A stretch of DNA of 34,944 nucleotides from an uncultured Bacteroidales bacterium (GCA_902781045.1 CACZHT010000047.1:1-34944); one strand, 5' to 3'; shown: positions 23,040 through 34,944, counted from the stretch's first letter. Made by a program: numbers and translations. The notes: generated by a model not told the origin, from the sequence alone.

Positions 23040-24395
23040 ATGAACGTAAACTTTGAGAAAACCGACCAAGTGAACGGTTTGCTGACCGTAGCGTTTGTCG
23101 AAGATGACTACAAGGCAGAAGTCAAAAAAGAACTGAACCGCCTGGGACAGACACGTCCCCTGAAGGGCTTCAGACCCGGACACGTGCCTGCCGCACTGTT
23201 GCAGAAGTTCTATGGACCGCAGGTCAAGGTCCAGGTCATCGACCGCATGCTCAACCGTGCCGTCAGCGACTATATCGTCAACAACAAGATTGCCATCCTG
23301 GGCGAGCCGATGCCCACCGACGACACACAGGTCAACCTCGACACCGATAAGGAGTTTGAGTTCAAGTTCAACTTGGGCATGGCACCTGAGTTTGAACTTA
23401 CCATCGACAAGAATATCACTGTACCTTATTATAATATTGCCGTAACCGACGACATGGTGCAGAAGCAGAATGAGGGCTACCGCAAGCGCTTCGGCAAACA
23501 GGTGCCGGGCGAAGAGGCTGCCATCGACTCGATGCTGCGCGGCTCGCTCGTCGAGCTGGATGACAACGGTCAGGAAAAGGCCGACGGCATCAAGGCCGAG
23601 CGCACTATCATCATGCCGCAACATCTCCAGAACGAGGAACAGCAGCAGAAGTTTGTCGGGGTCAAGGTGGGACAGGATGTTGTCTTCAATCCTCACACAG
23701 CTTGTGACGGCAATGCTGCTGAGATGGCATCGATGCTCAACATCGACAAGGAGAATGCCGCCGAGGTTACCAGCGACTTCAAGATGAATGTCACTGAGGT
23801 GATGGTCAATCAACCCGCCGACATGGACCAGGAGTTCTTTGACAATGTCCTGGGCAAGGACGAGGCTAAGACCGAAGAGGAGTACATGACCAAGCTCCGC
23901 GAGGTCATCGCTCACGAACTGGTGGCCGACAGCAACTACCGCTTCACTATCGACGCCGAGCGAGTGCTGCGCGACAAGGTCGGTGACATGCCCATGCCCG
24001 ACGAGTTCCTCAAACGCTTCTTGCAGACCCGCGACGAGAAGAACACCCCAGAGAAAGTCGAGGAGGAGTATCCTGCCGCCAAGGCTCACCTGCAGTGGCA
24101 GATCATCAAGGACCGTGCTGCGGCATCGCTCGACATCACTGTCGATGACAGTGACCGCCGCCGTCTGGCGCGCTTGATGGCCGCACAGCAGTTCGCACAG
24201 TATGGCATGACCAACCTGCCCGATGATGTGGTCGACAACTATGCGCAGAAGCTCATGGACGACGAGCGCTATCACAGCGAGATCAGTAGCAGAGCATTTG
24301 ATGACAAGTTCTTCGCATCGCTCAAGCAGGCCGTCACACTCGACGAGAAGAATGTGAGCATCGACGAGTTCAACAAGCTCTTTGAGGCGAAATGA
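23040..24395 (+). CDS. tig: Trigger factor (ribosome-associated chaperone)
   Basis: A 451-residue chaperone that binds nascent chains at the ribosome exit tunnel. The N-terminal ribosome-binding domain (1-115) holds the signature GFRPGHVP at 43-50, with H in place of the usual K. The middle region (about 150-260), which in E. coli is an FKBP-type prolyl isomerase, has lost recognisable FKBP active-site motifs, as is usual in Bacteroidetes. The C-terminal helical arm domain runs from about 270 to 451. It has its own promoter and a terminator at 24427-24463, so it is a separate transcription unit from the clpP-clpX genes that follow. This gene neighbourhood is widely conserved. Confidence 0.95.
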   Translation: MNVNFEKTDQVNGLLTVAFVEDDYKAEVKKELNRLGQTRPLKGFRPGHVPAALLQKFYGPQVKVQVIDRMLNRAVSDYIVNNKIAILGEPMPTDDTQVNLDTDKEFEFKFNLGMAPEFELTIDKNITVPYYNIAVTDDMVQKQNEGYRKRFGKQVPGEEAAIDSMLRGSLVELDDNGQEKADGIKAERTIIMPQHLQNEEQQQKFVGVKVGQDVVFNPHTACDGNAAEMASMLNIDKENAAEVTSDFKMNVTEVMVNQPADMDQEFFDNVLGKDEAKTEEEYMTKLREVIAHELVADSNYRFTIDAERVLRDKVGDMPMPDEFLKRFLQTRDEKNTPEKVEEEYPAAKAHLQWQIIKDRAAASLDITVDDSDRRRLARLMAAQQFAQYGMTNLPDDVVDNYAQKLMDDERYHSEISSRAFDDKFFASLKQAVTLDEKNVSIDEFNKLFEAK

Positions 24396-24426
24396 CGCAT
24401 CTGTCATCAGACAAGAAATAAAATGC

Positions 24427-24463
24427 AAGTGGGTCGTGCCAAGTGCTCGACCCACTTTTTTTT
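24427..24463 (+). terminator. Intrinsic terminator after tig
   Basis: A 10-bp stem (24427-24436 / 24448-24457) with an 11-nt loop, followed by a T-run to 24463. It lies 31 bp after the tig stop codon. Confidence 0.9.
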
Positions 24464-24481
24464 CGAAAAAAAAGTGAAATA

Positions 24482-24513
24482 TTTGTCCGCATACAAAAAA
24501 AGCAGTAACTTTG
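24482..24513 (+). promoter_or_regulatory. Predicted promoter of clpP-clpX-recQ
   Basis: TTTG (24482-24485), 20-nt spacer, TAACTTTG (24506-24513): exact consensus. The expected start near 24520 gives a leader of about 33 nt to clpP. Confidence 0.82.
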
Positions 24514-24552
24514 TAAAAATGATTTTCACGAACCATTATTAATTATTCCATA

Positions 24553-25224
24553 ATGCAAAACGATTTTCGCAATTTCGCTGTCCATCACATGGGCATGAAT
24601 GGCCTTGCCCTGGACCAATACAGCAATGCCGTCACAAGCAGTTACATCTCACCCACCATCATGGAGGAACGCCAACTCAATGTCACGCAGATGGACGTGT
24701 TCTCGCGACTGATGATGGATCGCATCATCTTCCTGGGCACGCAAGTCGACGACTATACCGCCAATGTCATTCAGGCACAGCTGCTCTATCTTGACTCGGC
24801 CGACCCGGGTAAGGAAATCTCACTGTATATCAACTCGCCCGGCGGATCGGTTTATGCCGGACTGGGCATCTACGACACCATGCAGTTTGTCCAGAGCGAT
24901 GTGTCGACCATCTGCACGGGCATGGCCGCTTCGATGGCCGCCGTTCTGCTCGTTGCCGGACAGAAGGACAAACGCTATGCCCTCAAGCACTCACGGGTGA
25001 TGATTCACCAGCCCATGGGTGGCATTCAGGGACAAGCCAGCGACATCGAGATCACCTCGCGCGAGATTATTAAACTCAAGCAGGAGTTATACAACATCAT
25101 CAGCGAACACAGCGGACAGCCCTACGACAAGGTTTACGCCGACAGCGACCGTGACTACTGGATGACCTCGCAAGAGGCTCTGGACTATGGCATGATTGAC
25201 AAGGTGCTTGTCCGCAGCAAATAA
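24553..25224 (+). CDS. clpP: ClpP ATP-dependent protease, proteolytic subunit
   Basis: A 223-residue serine peptidase that forms the ClpXP barrel. The catalytic triad is S127 (GMAASMAAVL), H152 (MIHQPMGG) and D201 (RDYWMTSQEA). The oligomer and substrate-cleft motifs SPGGSVYAGLGIYDTMQ and the C-terminal DYGMIDKVL are intact. The first 25-30 residues are longer than mature ClpP and probably form a processed propeptide. It is the first gene of the clpP-clpX-recQ unit, 23 bp before clpX. Confidence 0.97.
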   Translation: MQNDFRNFAVHHMGMNGLALDQYSNAVTSSYISPTIMEERQLNVTQMDVFSRLMMDRIIFLGTQVDDYTANVIQAQLLYLDSADPGKEISLYINSPGGSVYAGLGIYDTMQFVQSDVSTICTGMAASMAAVLLVAGQKDKRYALKHSRVMIHQPMGGIQGQASDIEITSREIIKLKQELYNIISEHSGQPYDKVYADSDRDYWMTSQEALDYGMIDKVLVRSK

Positions 25225-25247
25225 TCTGACTGACCGACAAACACAAG

Positions 25248-26495
25248 ATGGCTAAAAAGAGAAACACGGGTATGCATTGCAGCTTCTGCGGACGCGACGA
25301 GACTGAGGTGCAGCTGCTCATGCCGGGCATGGAAGGGTGCATCTGCAACGAGTGTGCCGAGCGGGCCGATGAGGTTGCTAAAGAATATCTGCGCAATATC
25401 AGCAAGGCCACGGTCGAGGATATCGACATGGCTACACTGCCCAAACCCAACGAAATCAAGGAGTTCCTCGACCAGTATGTCATCGGTCAGGACACTGCCA
25501 AGCGATACCTCGCCGTGGCGGTCTACAACCACTACAAGCGACTGGCACAGCACTCACAAGACGATGGTGTCGACATCGAGAAGTCTAACATCATCATCGT
25601 CGGGCCCACAGGCACGGGCAAGACTTTGCTGGCCAAGACCATTGCCAAGATGCTCAAAGTGCCCTTTGCCATCGTCGACGCCACGGTGCTCACCGAGGCT
25701 GGGTATGTGGGCGAGGACATCGAGAGCCTGCTCACCAGGCTGCTCGCGGCATGCGACTACAACGTCGAGGAGGCTCAGCGAGGCATCGTCTTCATTGACG
25801 AGATTGACAAGATTGCCCGAAAGGGTGACAACCCTTCCATCACACGAGACGTCAGCGGCGAGGGTGTGCAACAGGGACTGCTCAAGTTGCTCGAAGGCTC
25901 GGTGGTCAATGTCCCGCCACAGGGCGGACGCAAGCATCCCGAGCAGAAGATGATTGCCGTCGACACCAAGAACATCCTGTTCATCTGCGGCGGAGCGTTT
26001 GAGGGAATTGAGCGAAAGATTGCGCAACGACTCAACACCCATGTCGTGGGCTATGGCGCGGGAAACCACATCTCGCGTCTCGACCGCGAGAAGTTGCTGC
26101 ACTTTGTCGCTCCACAAGACTTGCGCAGCTACGGACTCATACCCGAAATCATCGGGCGACTGCCCATACTCACCAACCTTGAGCCGCTTGACCGCGAGGC
26201 ATTGCGGCGCATTCTCACCGAGCCAAAGAACGCTATCGTCAAGCAGTATCACAAGCTGCTCGAGATGGATGGCGTCGAGCTGGTCATCGATGACGATGTG
26301 CTGGACTTTGTCGTCGACAAGAGCATCGAGTTCAAGCTGGGGGCACGAGGGCTGCGATCAATCTTCGAGACCATCATGATCGACGTGATGTACAGCGTCC
26401 CGGCCAGCGGAGACAAGCAGTTCAGGCTCACACGCGACTACGCCGAGCAGCAGCTGGGCAAATCTAACTTTGACATGCTGGCACGCGCTCAGTGA
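25248..26495 (+). CDS. clpX: ClpX ATP-dependent unfoldase
   Basis: A 415-residue AAA+ protein that unfolds substrates and feeds them to ClpP. The N-terminal zinc-binding domain has C11-x2-C14 and C33-x2-C36. Walker A GPTGTGKT is at 119-126, pore loop GYVG at 152-155 and Walker B VFIDEID (D184/E185). The conserved [23 protein letters not shown] block follows. The ClpP-docking loop reads VGYGAGN instead of the E. coli IGF form, a common Bacteroidetes variant. The C-terminal sensor-2 segment is ARGLRSI. It is cotranscribed with clpP and lies 25 bp before recQ. Confidence 0.97.
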   Translation: MAKKRNTGMHCSFCGRDETEVQLLMPGMEGCICNECAERADEVAKEYLRNISKATVEDIDMATLPKPNEIKEFLDQYVIGQDTAKRYLAVAVYNHYKRLAQHSQDDGVDIEKSNIIIVGPTGTGKTLLAKTIAKMLKVPFAIVDATVLTEAGYVGEDIESLLTRLLAACDYNVEEAQRGIVFIDEIDKIARKGDNPSITRDVSGEGVQQGLLKLLEGSVVNVPPQGGRKHPEQKMIAVDTKNILFICGGAFEGIERKIAQRLNTHVVGYGAGNHISRLDREKLLHFVAPQDLRSYGLIPEIIGRLPILTNLEPLDREALRRILTEPKNAIVKQYHKLLEMDGVELVIDDDVLDFVVDKSIEFKLGARGLRSIFETIMIDVMYSVPASGDKQFRLTRDYAEQQLGKSNFDMLARAQ

Positions 26496-26520
26496 TACAT
26501 TAACCTTAAAGCCACAGAAA

Positions 26521-30371
<3,851 letters not shown>

Positions 30372-30381
30372 AGCAAACAGC

Positions 30382-30423
30382 GAACAGCGAACAGCGAGCA
30401 GCAAACGCTGTTCGCTGTTCTTT
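30382..30423 (+). terminator. Terminator-like hairpin after guaB
   Basis: A perfect 15-bp stem (30382-30396 / 30406-30420) with a 9-nt loop, followed by TTT. It is built from AACAGCG units, repeated in tandem on the left arm. It lies 10 bp after the guaB stop codon. Confidence 0.78.
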
Positions 30424-30479
30424 GCCCGCTGCTCGCTAATCAGGTAGCGTCTTAACTCACTTTGACTCATCTACTTAAC

Positions 30480-30603
30480 TGTTCACCGATTGCGACGGAG
30501 ACGCAAAAATGCTTCGAACAAAATCGGGTCTTCGACCCGCTCAGCATCTTCGATGCACAGGGGGGGTAAGAGGAGATTTTTCTGAATCGGTGAATAGATT
30601 CCT
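30480..30603. repeat. Dispersed repeat family A, copy 3 (short form)
   Basis: It has the same outer sequence as copy 2 (GTTCA-CGATTGCG-CGGAGACGC...ATGCTTCGAA). It then jumps directly to CAAAATCGGG, omitting about 140 bp of nested inverted repeat; both sides share TTCGAA. The G-run is 7 long. It retains the GAATAGATTC that is the target of the IS66 insertion in copy 1. Confidence 0.82.
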
Positions 30604-30632
30604 TTACTCCTTAACGCGTCTAGTCAACGATT

Positions 30633-30805
30633 GGTTCCAGCGAGCCTCCCCTCCCCTTTCTCAAAGGGGAGGGGTTGGGGGTGGGGTTTGGATGCAAAGC
30701 ACAAAGCACAATGCACAAAGCAAAAGCACAATGACTGTCTGGCAGCCTCACTTCATTGCGAAAGGGGAGGGGAAACGCGCAATTGCGCAATCGCTGAAAA
30801 GATGC
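30633..30805. repeat. Intergenic repeat module B, copy 2, with G-rich hairpin
   Basis: Starts GGTTCCAGCGAGCC and contains a perfect 12-bp hairpin (30648-30659 / 30663-30674) followed by TTGGGGGTGG. Then come short CACAAAGCA-type tandem units (about 30695-30731). It ends with GGGGAAACGCGCAATTGCGCAATCGCTG, matching module B copy 1. From 30806 to 30924 I see AT-rich sequence with no clear consensus promoter for the next gene. Confidence 0.75.
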
Positions 30806-30924
30806 TTCTTAACTACTTACGAAAGTTCAATAATATAAATCTCCACTGCATACAATTTATTTCACCTTGTTGCGTTATAACTAAATAATGTGACAACAAC
30901 CAAATGAAATAATAGCAAAACGAA

Positions 30925-32853
30925 ATGAAACACAAAGTATTAATCGCTTCATTGCTCCTGGGGTCGGCATTGCTTGCCACTGCGGCCAAAGACCCGGTGC
31001 TGATGAAGATTAATGGCAAGGACATCAAACTCTCGGAGTTTGAGTATCTCTATCACAAGAACAGCCAGCAGCAACTGGAGAAGGAGTCGCTCGAACAGTA
31101 TGTCGACCGTTTTGTCACCTACAAGCTCAAAGTTGCCGATGCCGAGGCAGCTGGCATTGACACATTGTCATCGTTCAAGCGCGAGTTCCAGGGCTACAAG
31201 GCCGACATCTTCAAGCCCTTCCTGGAGGACACCACAGTGCGCGAGCAGCAAGTCAGAGAGGCCTACAGCCACAAGCTCACCAACGTCGACATCGACCACT
31301 TCATGTACAGCTTGGGACGCGACCCGGGTGAGACGTTCAAGCACATGCAGCTTGTCGACAGCCTGCGCCAGTGCATCCTCAATGGCGAGGACTGGGAGGT
31401 CGTGGCACAGAAATACAGCATCGACCCCTCGGTGAAGAACAACAAGGGACACTATGGCTTCATCACCGCCGGCACGTTCCCCTACGACTTCGAGAAGGTG
31501 GTCTATGAGACCCCTGTCGGCCAGGTGAGCAAGCCGTTCCGCACCGACTATGGCATCCACATGATTCGCGTCAATGCCGTGCGCCCCGACGAGGGCGAGG
31601 TGCGTTGCCAGCACATCCTCAAGCTCTTCCCGCGTGTGCGCGTGCTCACCGACACGATGCGGATGGCCACCAAGCACAAGATTGACTCGGTCTATGCCCT
31701 GCTGAAGGCCGGAGCCGACTTCAGCGAGCTGGCTCAGAAGGAGTCGGAAGACCCTGGATCGGCCAAGAAAGGCGGCGAGCTGCCGTGGTTCGGACACGGA
31801 CGCATGGTGCCGCAGTTCGACAAGGTCGCCTTCGAGCTGGAGGTGGGACAGATGAGCGAGCCATTCGAGACCAACTATGGCTACCACATCATCAAGAAGC
31901 TCGAGACGCGCGGCACACCCAGCCTCGAGGACTCGCGCAAGAGCATCGAGCAGCGCATCAGCACCGACAAGCGCAAGGATGCACCGCGCATCGCCCGCAT
32001 CAACCAGCTCAAGCAGCAATATAACTACAAGGTGAACCCCAACCTGCACAAGTACCTCACCGAGGCACTGGAGCGCCACGGACAGTATGACTCGGCATTT
32101 GTTGCCAACTACATCGCTGGCAGCAAGGAGCCACTCTTCACCTTTGCCCAGAAGACTGTGCCCCTGTCGACGCTGCTCCCGTCCATCAACCGCAAGGCCA
32201 AGCTCGCCAAGGAGGCAGCTGTGGGCTATATCGAGTCGTTCATCGAGCCCAGGAGCCAGGCCGAGGTCATGGACTACTATGCCGACAACATCATCAACGA
32301 CACGCCCGAGTTTGCCAACCTGCTCAACGAGTACCGCGACGGCATGCTGCTGTTCGAGATCAGCAACCGCCGTGTCTGGGAGGCCGCCGGCAAGGACACC
32401 TTGGGCCTGACCAACTACTTTGAGGCCAACCGCGGCAAGTACACCTGGGACGCTCCGCGATTCAAGGGCATCATCCTCAACGCCGTCAACGACAGCACAC
32501 TCCAGGCCGCTAAGGCCGACATCGCCGCCATGGCGGGTCTGCCCATCGACTCGGTCACCACAGCACTGCACCAGAAGTATGCCGGCAACATCAAGATGGA
32601 GCGCATGCTCATGGCCCGCGGCGAGAACAAGTCGGTCGACCACCTCTTCTTCAACGGCCCGGTGCCCGACGGCAAGTATCCCTGCGCCATGGTGCTCAGC
32701 GGAGGCCTCATCAATCAGCCACAGGAACTGGCCGACGTGCGCGGGCAGGTCACCAGCGACTATCAGGACGTGCTCGAGAAGCGCTGGGTCGACCAGCTCA
32801 AGAAGCGCTACCCGGTCTCCATCGACAAGAAGGTGCTCAAGAAAGTAAAATAG
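30925..32853 (+). CDS. Exported parvulin-type peptidyl-prolyl isomerase (SurA/PpiC-like)
   Basis: A 642-residue protein with a signal peptide (residues 1-20, ending TAA-KDP). An N-terminal SurA-like chaperone segment (24-115) is followed by two parvulin domains. The first runs about 118-216 (weaker, with FPYDFEKVVYETPVGQ, GIHMIRV). The second runs about 224-325 and is better conserved (RCQHIL, GGELPWFGHGRMVPQFDKVAFEL, GYHIIK). A C-terminal region of about 300 residues, probably a further helical chaperone arm, completes it. The role is folding or delivery of outer-membrane and secreted proteins in the periplasm. It is followed after 26 bp by a lipoprotein gene that is probably co-transcribed. 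Confidence 0.93.
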   Translation: MKHKVLIASLLLGSALLATAAKDPVLMKINGKDIKLSEFEYLYHKNSQQQLEKESLEQYVDRFVTYKLKVADAEAAGIDTLSSFKREFQGYKADIFKPFLEDTTVREQQVREAYSHKLTNVDIDHFMYSLGRDPGETFKHMQLVDSLRQCILNGEDWEVVAQKYSIDPSVKNNKGHYGFITAGTFPYDFEKVVYETPVGQVSKPFRTDYGIHMIRVNAVRPDEGEVRCQHILKLFPRVRVLTDTMRMATKHKIDSVYALLKAGADFSELAQKESEDPGSAKKGGELPWFGHGRMVPQFDKVAFELEVGQMSEPFETNYGYHIIKKLETRGTPSLEDSRKSIEQRISTDKRKDAPRIARINQLKQQYNYKVNPNLHKYLTEALERHGQYDSAFVANYIAGSKEPLFTFAQKTVPLSTLLPSINRKAKLAKEAAVGYIESFIEPRSQAEVMDYYADNIINDTPEFANLLNEYRDGMLLFEISNRRVWEAAGKDTLGLTNYFEANRGKYTWDAPRFKGIILNAVNDSTLQAAKADIAAMAGLPIDSVTTALHQKYAGNIKMERMLMARGENKSVDHLFFNGPVPDGKYPCAMVLSGGLINQPQELADVRGQVTSDYQDVLEKRWVDQLKKRYPVSIDKKVLKKVK

Positions 32854-32879
32854 CCATTTTACTAATAACAATCAAAACA

Positions 32880-33452
32880 ATGAAGAAAACTCTCTTTGGC
32901 ATCGCCGTAGCAGCGATGGCCGCATTTGCCTTCACGGCATGCACAGGCAACAGCGAGAACAACAACGACGGGACTGACTCGACCGCAACCGAGCAGACCA
33001 CCGAGACCCAGGACAGCGCGGCTGTCCAGGCCGAGATCCCCATCAAGGACCTCAAGGAACTTGACTGCCCCGCCTATCACCTGAACATCGCCGACGGATG
33101 GAAGGCTGGCAGTCGCATGGTCAACAACTCGTGCAACATCAGCAAGTCGGGTGAGCCGTTCACTACGGTGGCGTTCAACACCGGCTATGACAGTCTGGAC
33201 GAGTTCAAGCAGAAGTGCGAGAAGAAAGGTGCCACCAAGCTCGACGATGTAACGCTGGGCGACAAGACCTTCACGCTCTACTTCAGTGAGAAGGACGGCG
33301 AGCAGCAGATTGATGCTGCCACAGCTCATGGCGACAACAAGACCATCACCGTGCGGGCCTACAACGGTGCACACAAGATGGATTCCGACAAGGCCAAGGA
33401 GGCCATCATCGCCAACATCACCGAGGCCATCCAGGGCATGACCATCAAGTGA
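32880..33452 (+). CDS. Small lipoprotein of unknown function
   Basis: A 190-residue protein with a lipoprotein signal peptide: hydrophobic residues 5-19, then lipobox FTAC with C21 as the lipidated Cys. A Ser/Thr/Glu-rich low-complexity linker (22-50) follows, then a folded domain of about 135 residues (IPIKDLKELDCPAYHLNIADGWKAG..., ending AIIANITEAIQGMTIK). I do not recognise the family. Position next to the parvulin foldase suggests an envelope role. A strong terminator follows. Confidence 0.85.
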   Translation: MKKTLFGIAVAAMAAFAFTACTGNSENNNDGTDSTATEQTTETQDSAAVQAEIPIKDLKELDCPAYHLNIADGWKAGSRMVNNSCNISKSGEPFTTVAFNTGYDSLDEFKQKCEKKGATKLDDVTLGDKTFTLYFSEKDGEQQIDAATAHGDNKTITVRAYNGAHKMDSDKAKEAIIANITEAIQGMTIK

Positions 33453-33471
33453 TCCTAGTTTCTGCACTACC

Positions 33472-33510
33472 AAAATCGTCCGTTCCCTCCTGGGAACGGA
33501 CGATTTTTTT
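33472..33510 (+). terminator. Intrinsic terminator after the lipoprotein gene
   Basis: A perfect 16-bp stem (33472-33487 / 33492-33507) with a 4-nt loop (TCCT) and a T-run to 33510. It lies 19 bp after the stop codon. Confidence 0.93.
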
Positions 33511-33550
33511 GCACCCGATTGCAGCCAACTTCTTCGATTTAGTCTCCCCC

Positions 33551-33866
33551 CGGTGTTCGTTCAGATAAACGGTGGGACAAGGGGTCTGACCCTTCTGTGC
33601 CAGAACTGGCAACAGAGGGTCTGACCCCCTGTCGCGCAAAAGGTGTATTAACTCCCCTCCTAAGATTAGGAGGGGTTGGGGGTAGTATGATGCACCAGAA
33701 AGATTGCACTAAATTGCACCAATTGTTGAGCGGCTCAAGGTGGGCAGATGGGGCGCCCTGCGGGCGGAAATCTAACAAAATCTTATTCAAAATCTCACAG
33801 TGGCAGTAACATGATATTCTGCTTGTTATTTGTTTCAGCCAGTGTGCGATTTTGTTTCAGATTTTG
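33551..33866. repeat. Intergenic repeat family C, copy 1
   Basis: A composite of about 316 bp. In order: GTTCAGAT-AACGGTGGGACAAGG; a large hairpin (33581-33593 / 33616-33628 with one T-T mismatch, inner stem TGCCA/TGGCA); a 10-bp hairpin CCCCTCCTAA/TTAGGAGGGG (33654-33663 / 33666-33675) followed by TTGGGGGT; AATTGTTGAGCGG; and a 99-bp tail (33768-33866). The tail is identical to 34846-34944. Minus-strand reading frames here are by-products of the repeat. Confidence 0.88.
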
Positions 33867-33901
33867 AACTTCGTGTGTTTCATTTCACCGTCGCCGCCGC
33901 C

Positions 33902-34074
33902 CGGTGTCCGTTCAGATGAACGGTGGGACAAGGGGTCTGACCCTCCTGTGCCAGAACTGGCAACAGAGGGTCAGACCCCCTGTCGCGCAAAAGTGTATTA
34001 GCTCCCCTCCTAAGATTAGGAGGGGTTGGGGGTGGTATGACGCACCAGAAAGATTGCACCAATTGTTGAGCGGC
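33902..34074. repeat. Intergenic repeat family C, copy 2
   Basis: The same order as copy 1 up to AATTGTTGAGCGG, without the 99-bp tail. The large hairpin (33932-33944 / 33967-33979) is perfectly paired: A33973 restores the pair that is a T-T mismatch in copy 1. Confidence 0.88.
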
Positions 34075-34160
34075 TTAAAACCAGCGAGGCAGTAATTGCA
34101 CTAAATTGTACCAATTGTTGAGCGGCCTAAGAACCAGCGAGGCAGTAATTGCCTCCAGTT
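34061..34160. repeat. Imperfect 52-bp direct repeat
   Basis: The unit AATTGTTGAGCGGC-TAA-AACCAGCG...CAGTAATTGC begins at 34061 and again at 34113, with a few substitutions. Confidence 0.8.
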
Positions 34161-34179
34161 GCCATTGTGCATTGCCTCC

Positions 34180-34221
34180 AAACCCCACCCCCAGCCCCTC
34201 CCCTTTGCGAAAGGGGAGGGG
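34180..34221 (-). repeat. G-rich hairpin repeat, inverted copy
   Basis: A perfect 12-bp stem (34195-34206 / 34210-34221, loop GCG) with the CCACCCCCA-type tail on its left. This is the reverse orientation of the element at 30648-30690. Confidence 0.8.
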
Positions 34222-34263
34222 AGCTGAAAATTGCACTAAATTGCACAAATTGTTGAGCGGCTC

Positions 34264-34527
34264 AAGGTGGCAGGGGCAATCCTCTCAACAATCTATGCAA
34301 TTCAATGCAATATCAGCCCTGCTTGTCCTTGCCTCTCAACAATCTATGCAATGCAATGCAATGATAAGGCCGCAGAAAAGAATTGCACCCAATTGCACCA
34401 ATTGTTGAGCGGTCCAAGGTGGCAGGGGCAATCCTCTCAACAATTCATGCAATTATGTGCAATATCAGCCCTGCTTGTCCTTGCCTCTCAACAATCTATG
34501 CAATTCAATGCAATGACAAGGCCGCAA
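34264..34527. repeat. 152-bp tandem repeat (about 1.7 copies)
   Basis: The block beginning AAGGTGGCAGGGGCAATCC at 34264 recurs at 34416. Each copy carries two inverted CTCAACAAT motifs and several TGCAA(T) repeats, and reaches AAGGCCGCA. The copies differ at scattered positions. Confidence 0.82.
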
Positions 34528-34573
34528 AGATGATGGCACCCAGTTACAACCAACTGCTTCGATTTTGCCTCCC

Positions 34574-34944
34574 CGGTTTCCGTTCAGATGAACGGTGGGA
34601 CAAGGGGTCTGACCCTTCTGTGCCAGAACTGGCAACAGAGGGTCTGACCCCCTGTTGCGCAAAAGGTGAATTAGCTCCCCTCCTAAGATAGGAGGGGTTG
34701 GGGGTGGTATGATACAGCAGAAAAAAATTGCACAAAATTGCAAAAATTGTTGAGCGGCTCAAGGTGGGCAGATGGGGCGCCCTGCGGGCGGAACCACGAA
34801 GTGCTCGCGACCGAATGGGAGCCCGAAGGGCAAGCGAAGCGCAGCAAATCTAACAAAATCTTATTCAAAATCTCACAGTGGCAGTAACATGATATTCTGC
34901 TTGTTATTTGTTTCAGCCAGTGTGCGATTTTGTTTCAGATTTTG
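34574..34944. repeat. Intergenic repeat family C, copy 3 (runs off the window end)
   Basis: The same order as copy 1, with a shorter G-rich hairpin. An extra stretch of about 50 bp (from 34793) lies before the 99-bp tail at 34846-34944. The tail is identical to 33768-33866 up to the last base of the window, so the shared sequence may continue beyond it. Confidence 0.88.

Noticed and set aside
23016..24536. 506-codon frame opposite tig
   Set aside because: It is antisense to trigger factor and extends over its promoter-proximal region and terminator; the protein shows no motif and reflects codon bias of tig.
31168..32871. 567-codon frame opposite the parvulin gene
   Set aside because: It mirrors the real gene, which has a signal peptide and two parvulin domains; the antisense product is Val/Leu/Asp-biased without a domain.
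33445..34868. Several short frames in the repeat field (such as proteins containing PPTPPNLRRG)
   Set aside because: They recur because the DNA repeat recurs. They cross hairpins, start at different positions in each copy and have no ribosome sites.
33551..34944. Integron attC array
   Set aside because: There are no cassette genes and no integrase, and I could not find the paired R/L boxes with the GTTRRRY core expected of attC sites.

Overview
The window looks like chromosomal DNA of a member of the Bacteroidales; Muribaculaceae or a close relative is my best guess, from gene content only. The support is as follows. Promoters match the Bacteroidetes form TTTG-N20-TAnnTTTG. The order tig / clpP-clpX-recQ and the presence of a DUF4301 protein are typical of the phylum. 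Shine-Dalgarno sites are mostly weak, and the secreted and lipoprotein genes are of Bacteroidales style. I found no tRNA, rRNA, CRISPR array or prophage.

Layout. (1) 104-2368: a complete IS66-family insertion sequence (112-2360) with only tnpB and tnpC. It has imperfect terminal inverted repeats and a perfect 8-bp target duplication, and it sits inside a dispersed intergenic repeat (family A). (2) 2495-7632, minus strand: a compact cluster DUF4301 - thioredoxin - SGNH hydrolase - AlbA_2 protein - secreted C1B cysteine peptidase, closed by a terminator. (3) 7677-14540, plus strand: a long RelA/SpoT protein with a decayed hydrolase domain, an ABC-F ATPase, a small membrane-anchored protein and an M13 zinc peptidase, closed by a 32-bp hairpin. 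(4) 14559-16409, minus strand: a LysE-type exporter and a secreted protein of unknown function. (5) 16455-22485: a stand-alone 1991-residue protein that joins an Ig-like region, a transglutaminase-like domain, DUF4011, an SF1 helicase, a Vsr/MTES_1575-like nuclease and a DUF3320-like tail. This is the most unusual gene here and a candidate nucleic-acid defence or repair factor. (6) 22956-30420: trigger factor, then clpP-clpX-recQ, then guaB, each unit with its own promoter and separated by terminators. (7) 30925-33510: a two-parvulin periplasmic foldase and a small lipoprotein. (8) 33511-34944: about 1.4 kb without credible genes, made of nested direct and inverted repeats and continuing past the window end.

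How it fits together. Many genes concern protein quality control (trigger factor, ClpXP, the parvulin foldase, a thioredoxin, M13 and C1B peptidases), alongside nucleotide and stringent-response functions (RelA, GuaB) and DNA helicases (RecQ, the giant SF1 protein). The accessory interest lies in the IS66 element, whose end carries what looks like a read-through shield; in the giant helicase-nuclease; and in several families of hairpin-forming intergenic repeats, which occupy most gaps larger than 300 bp.
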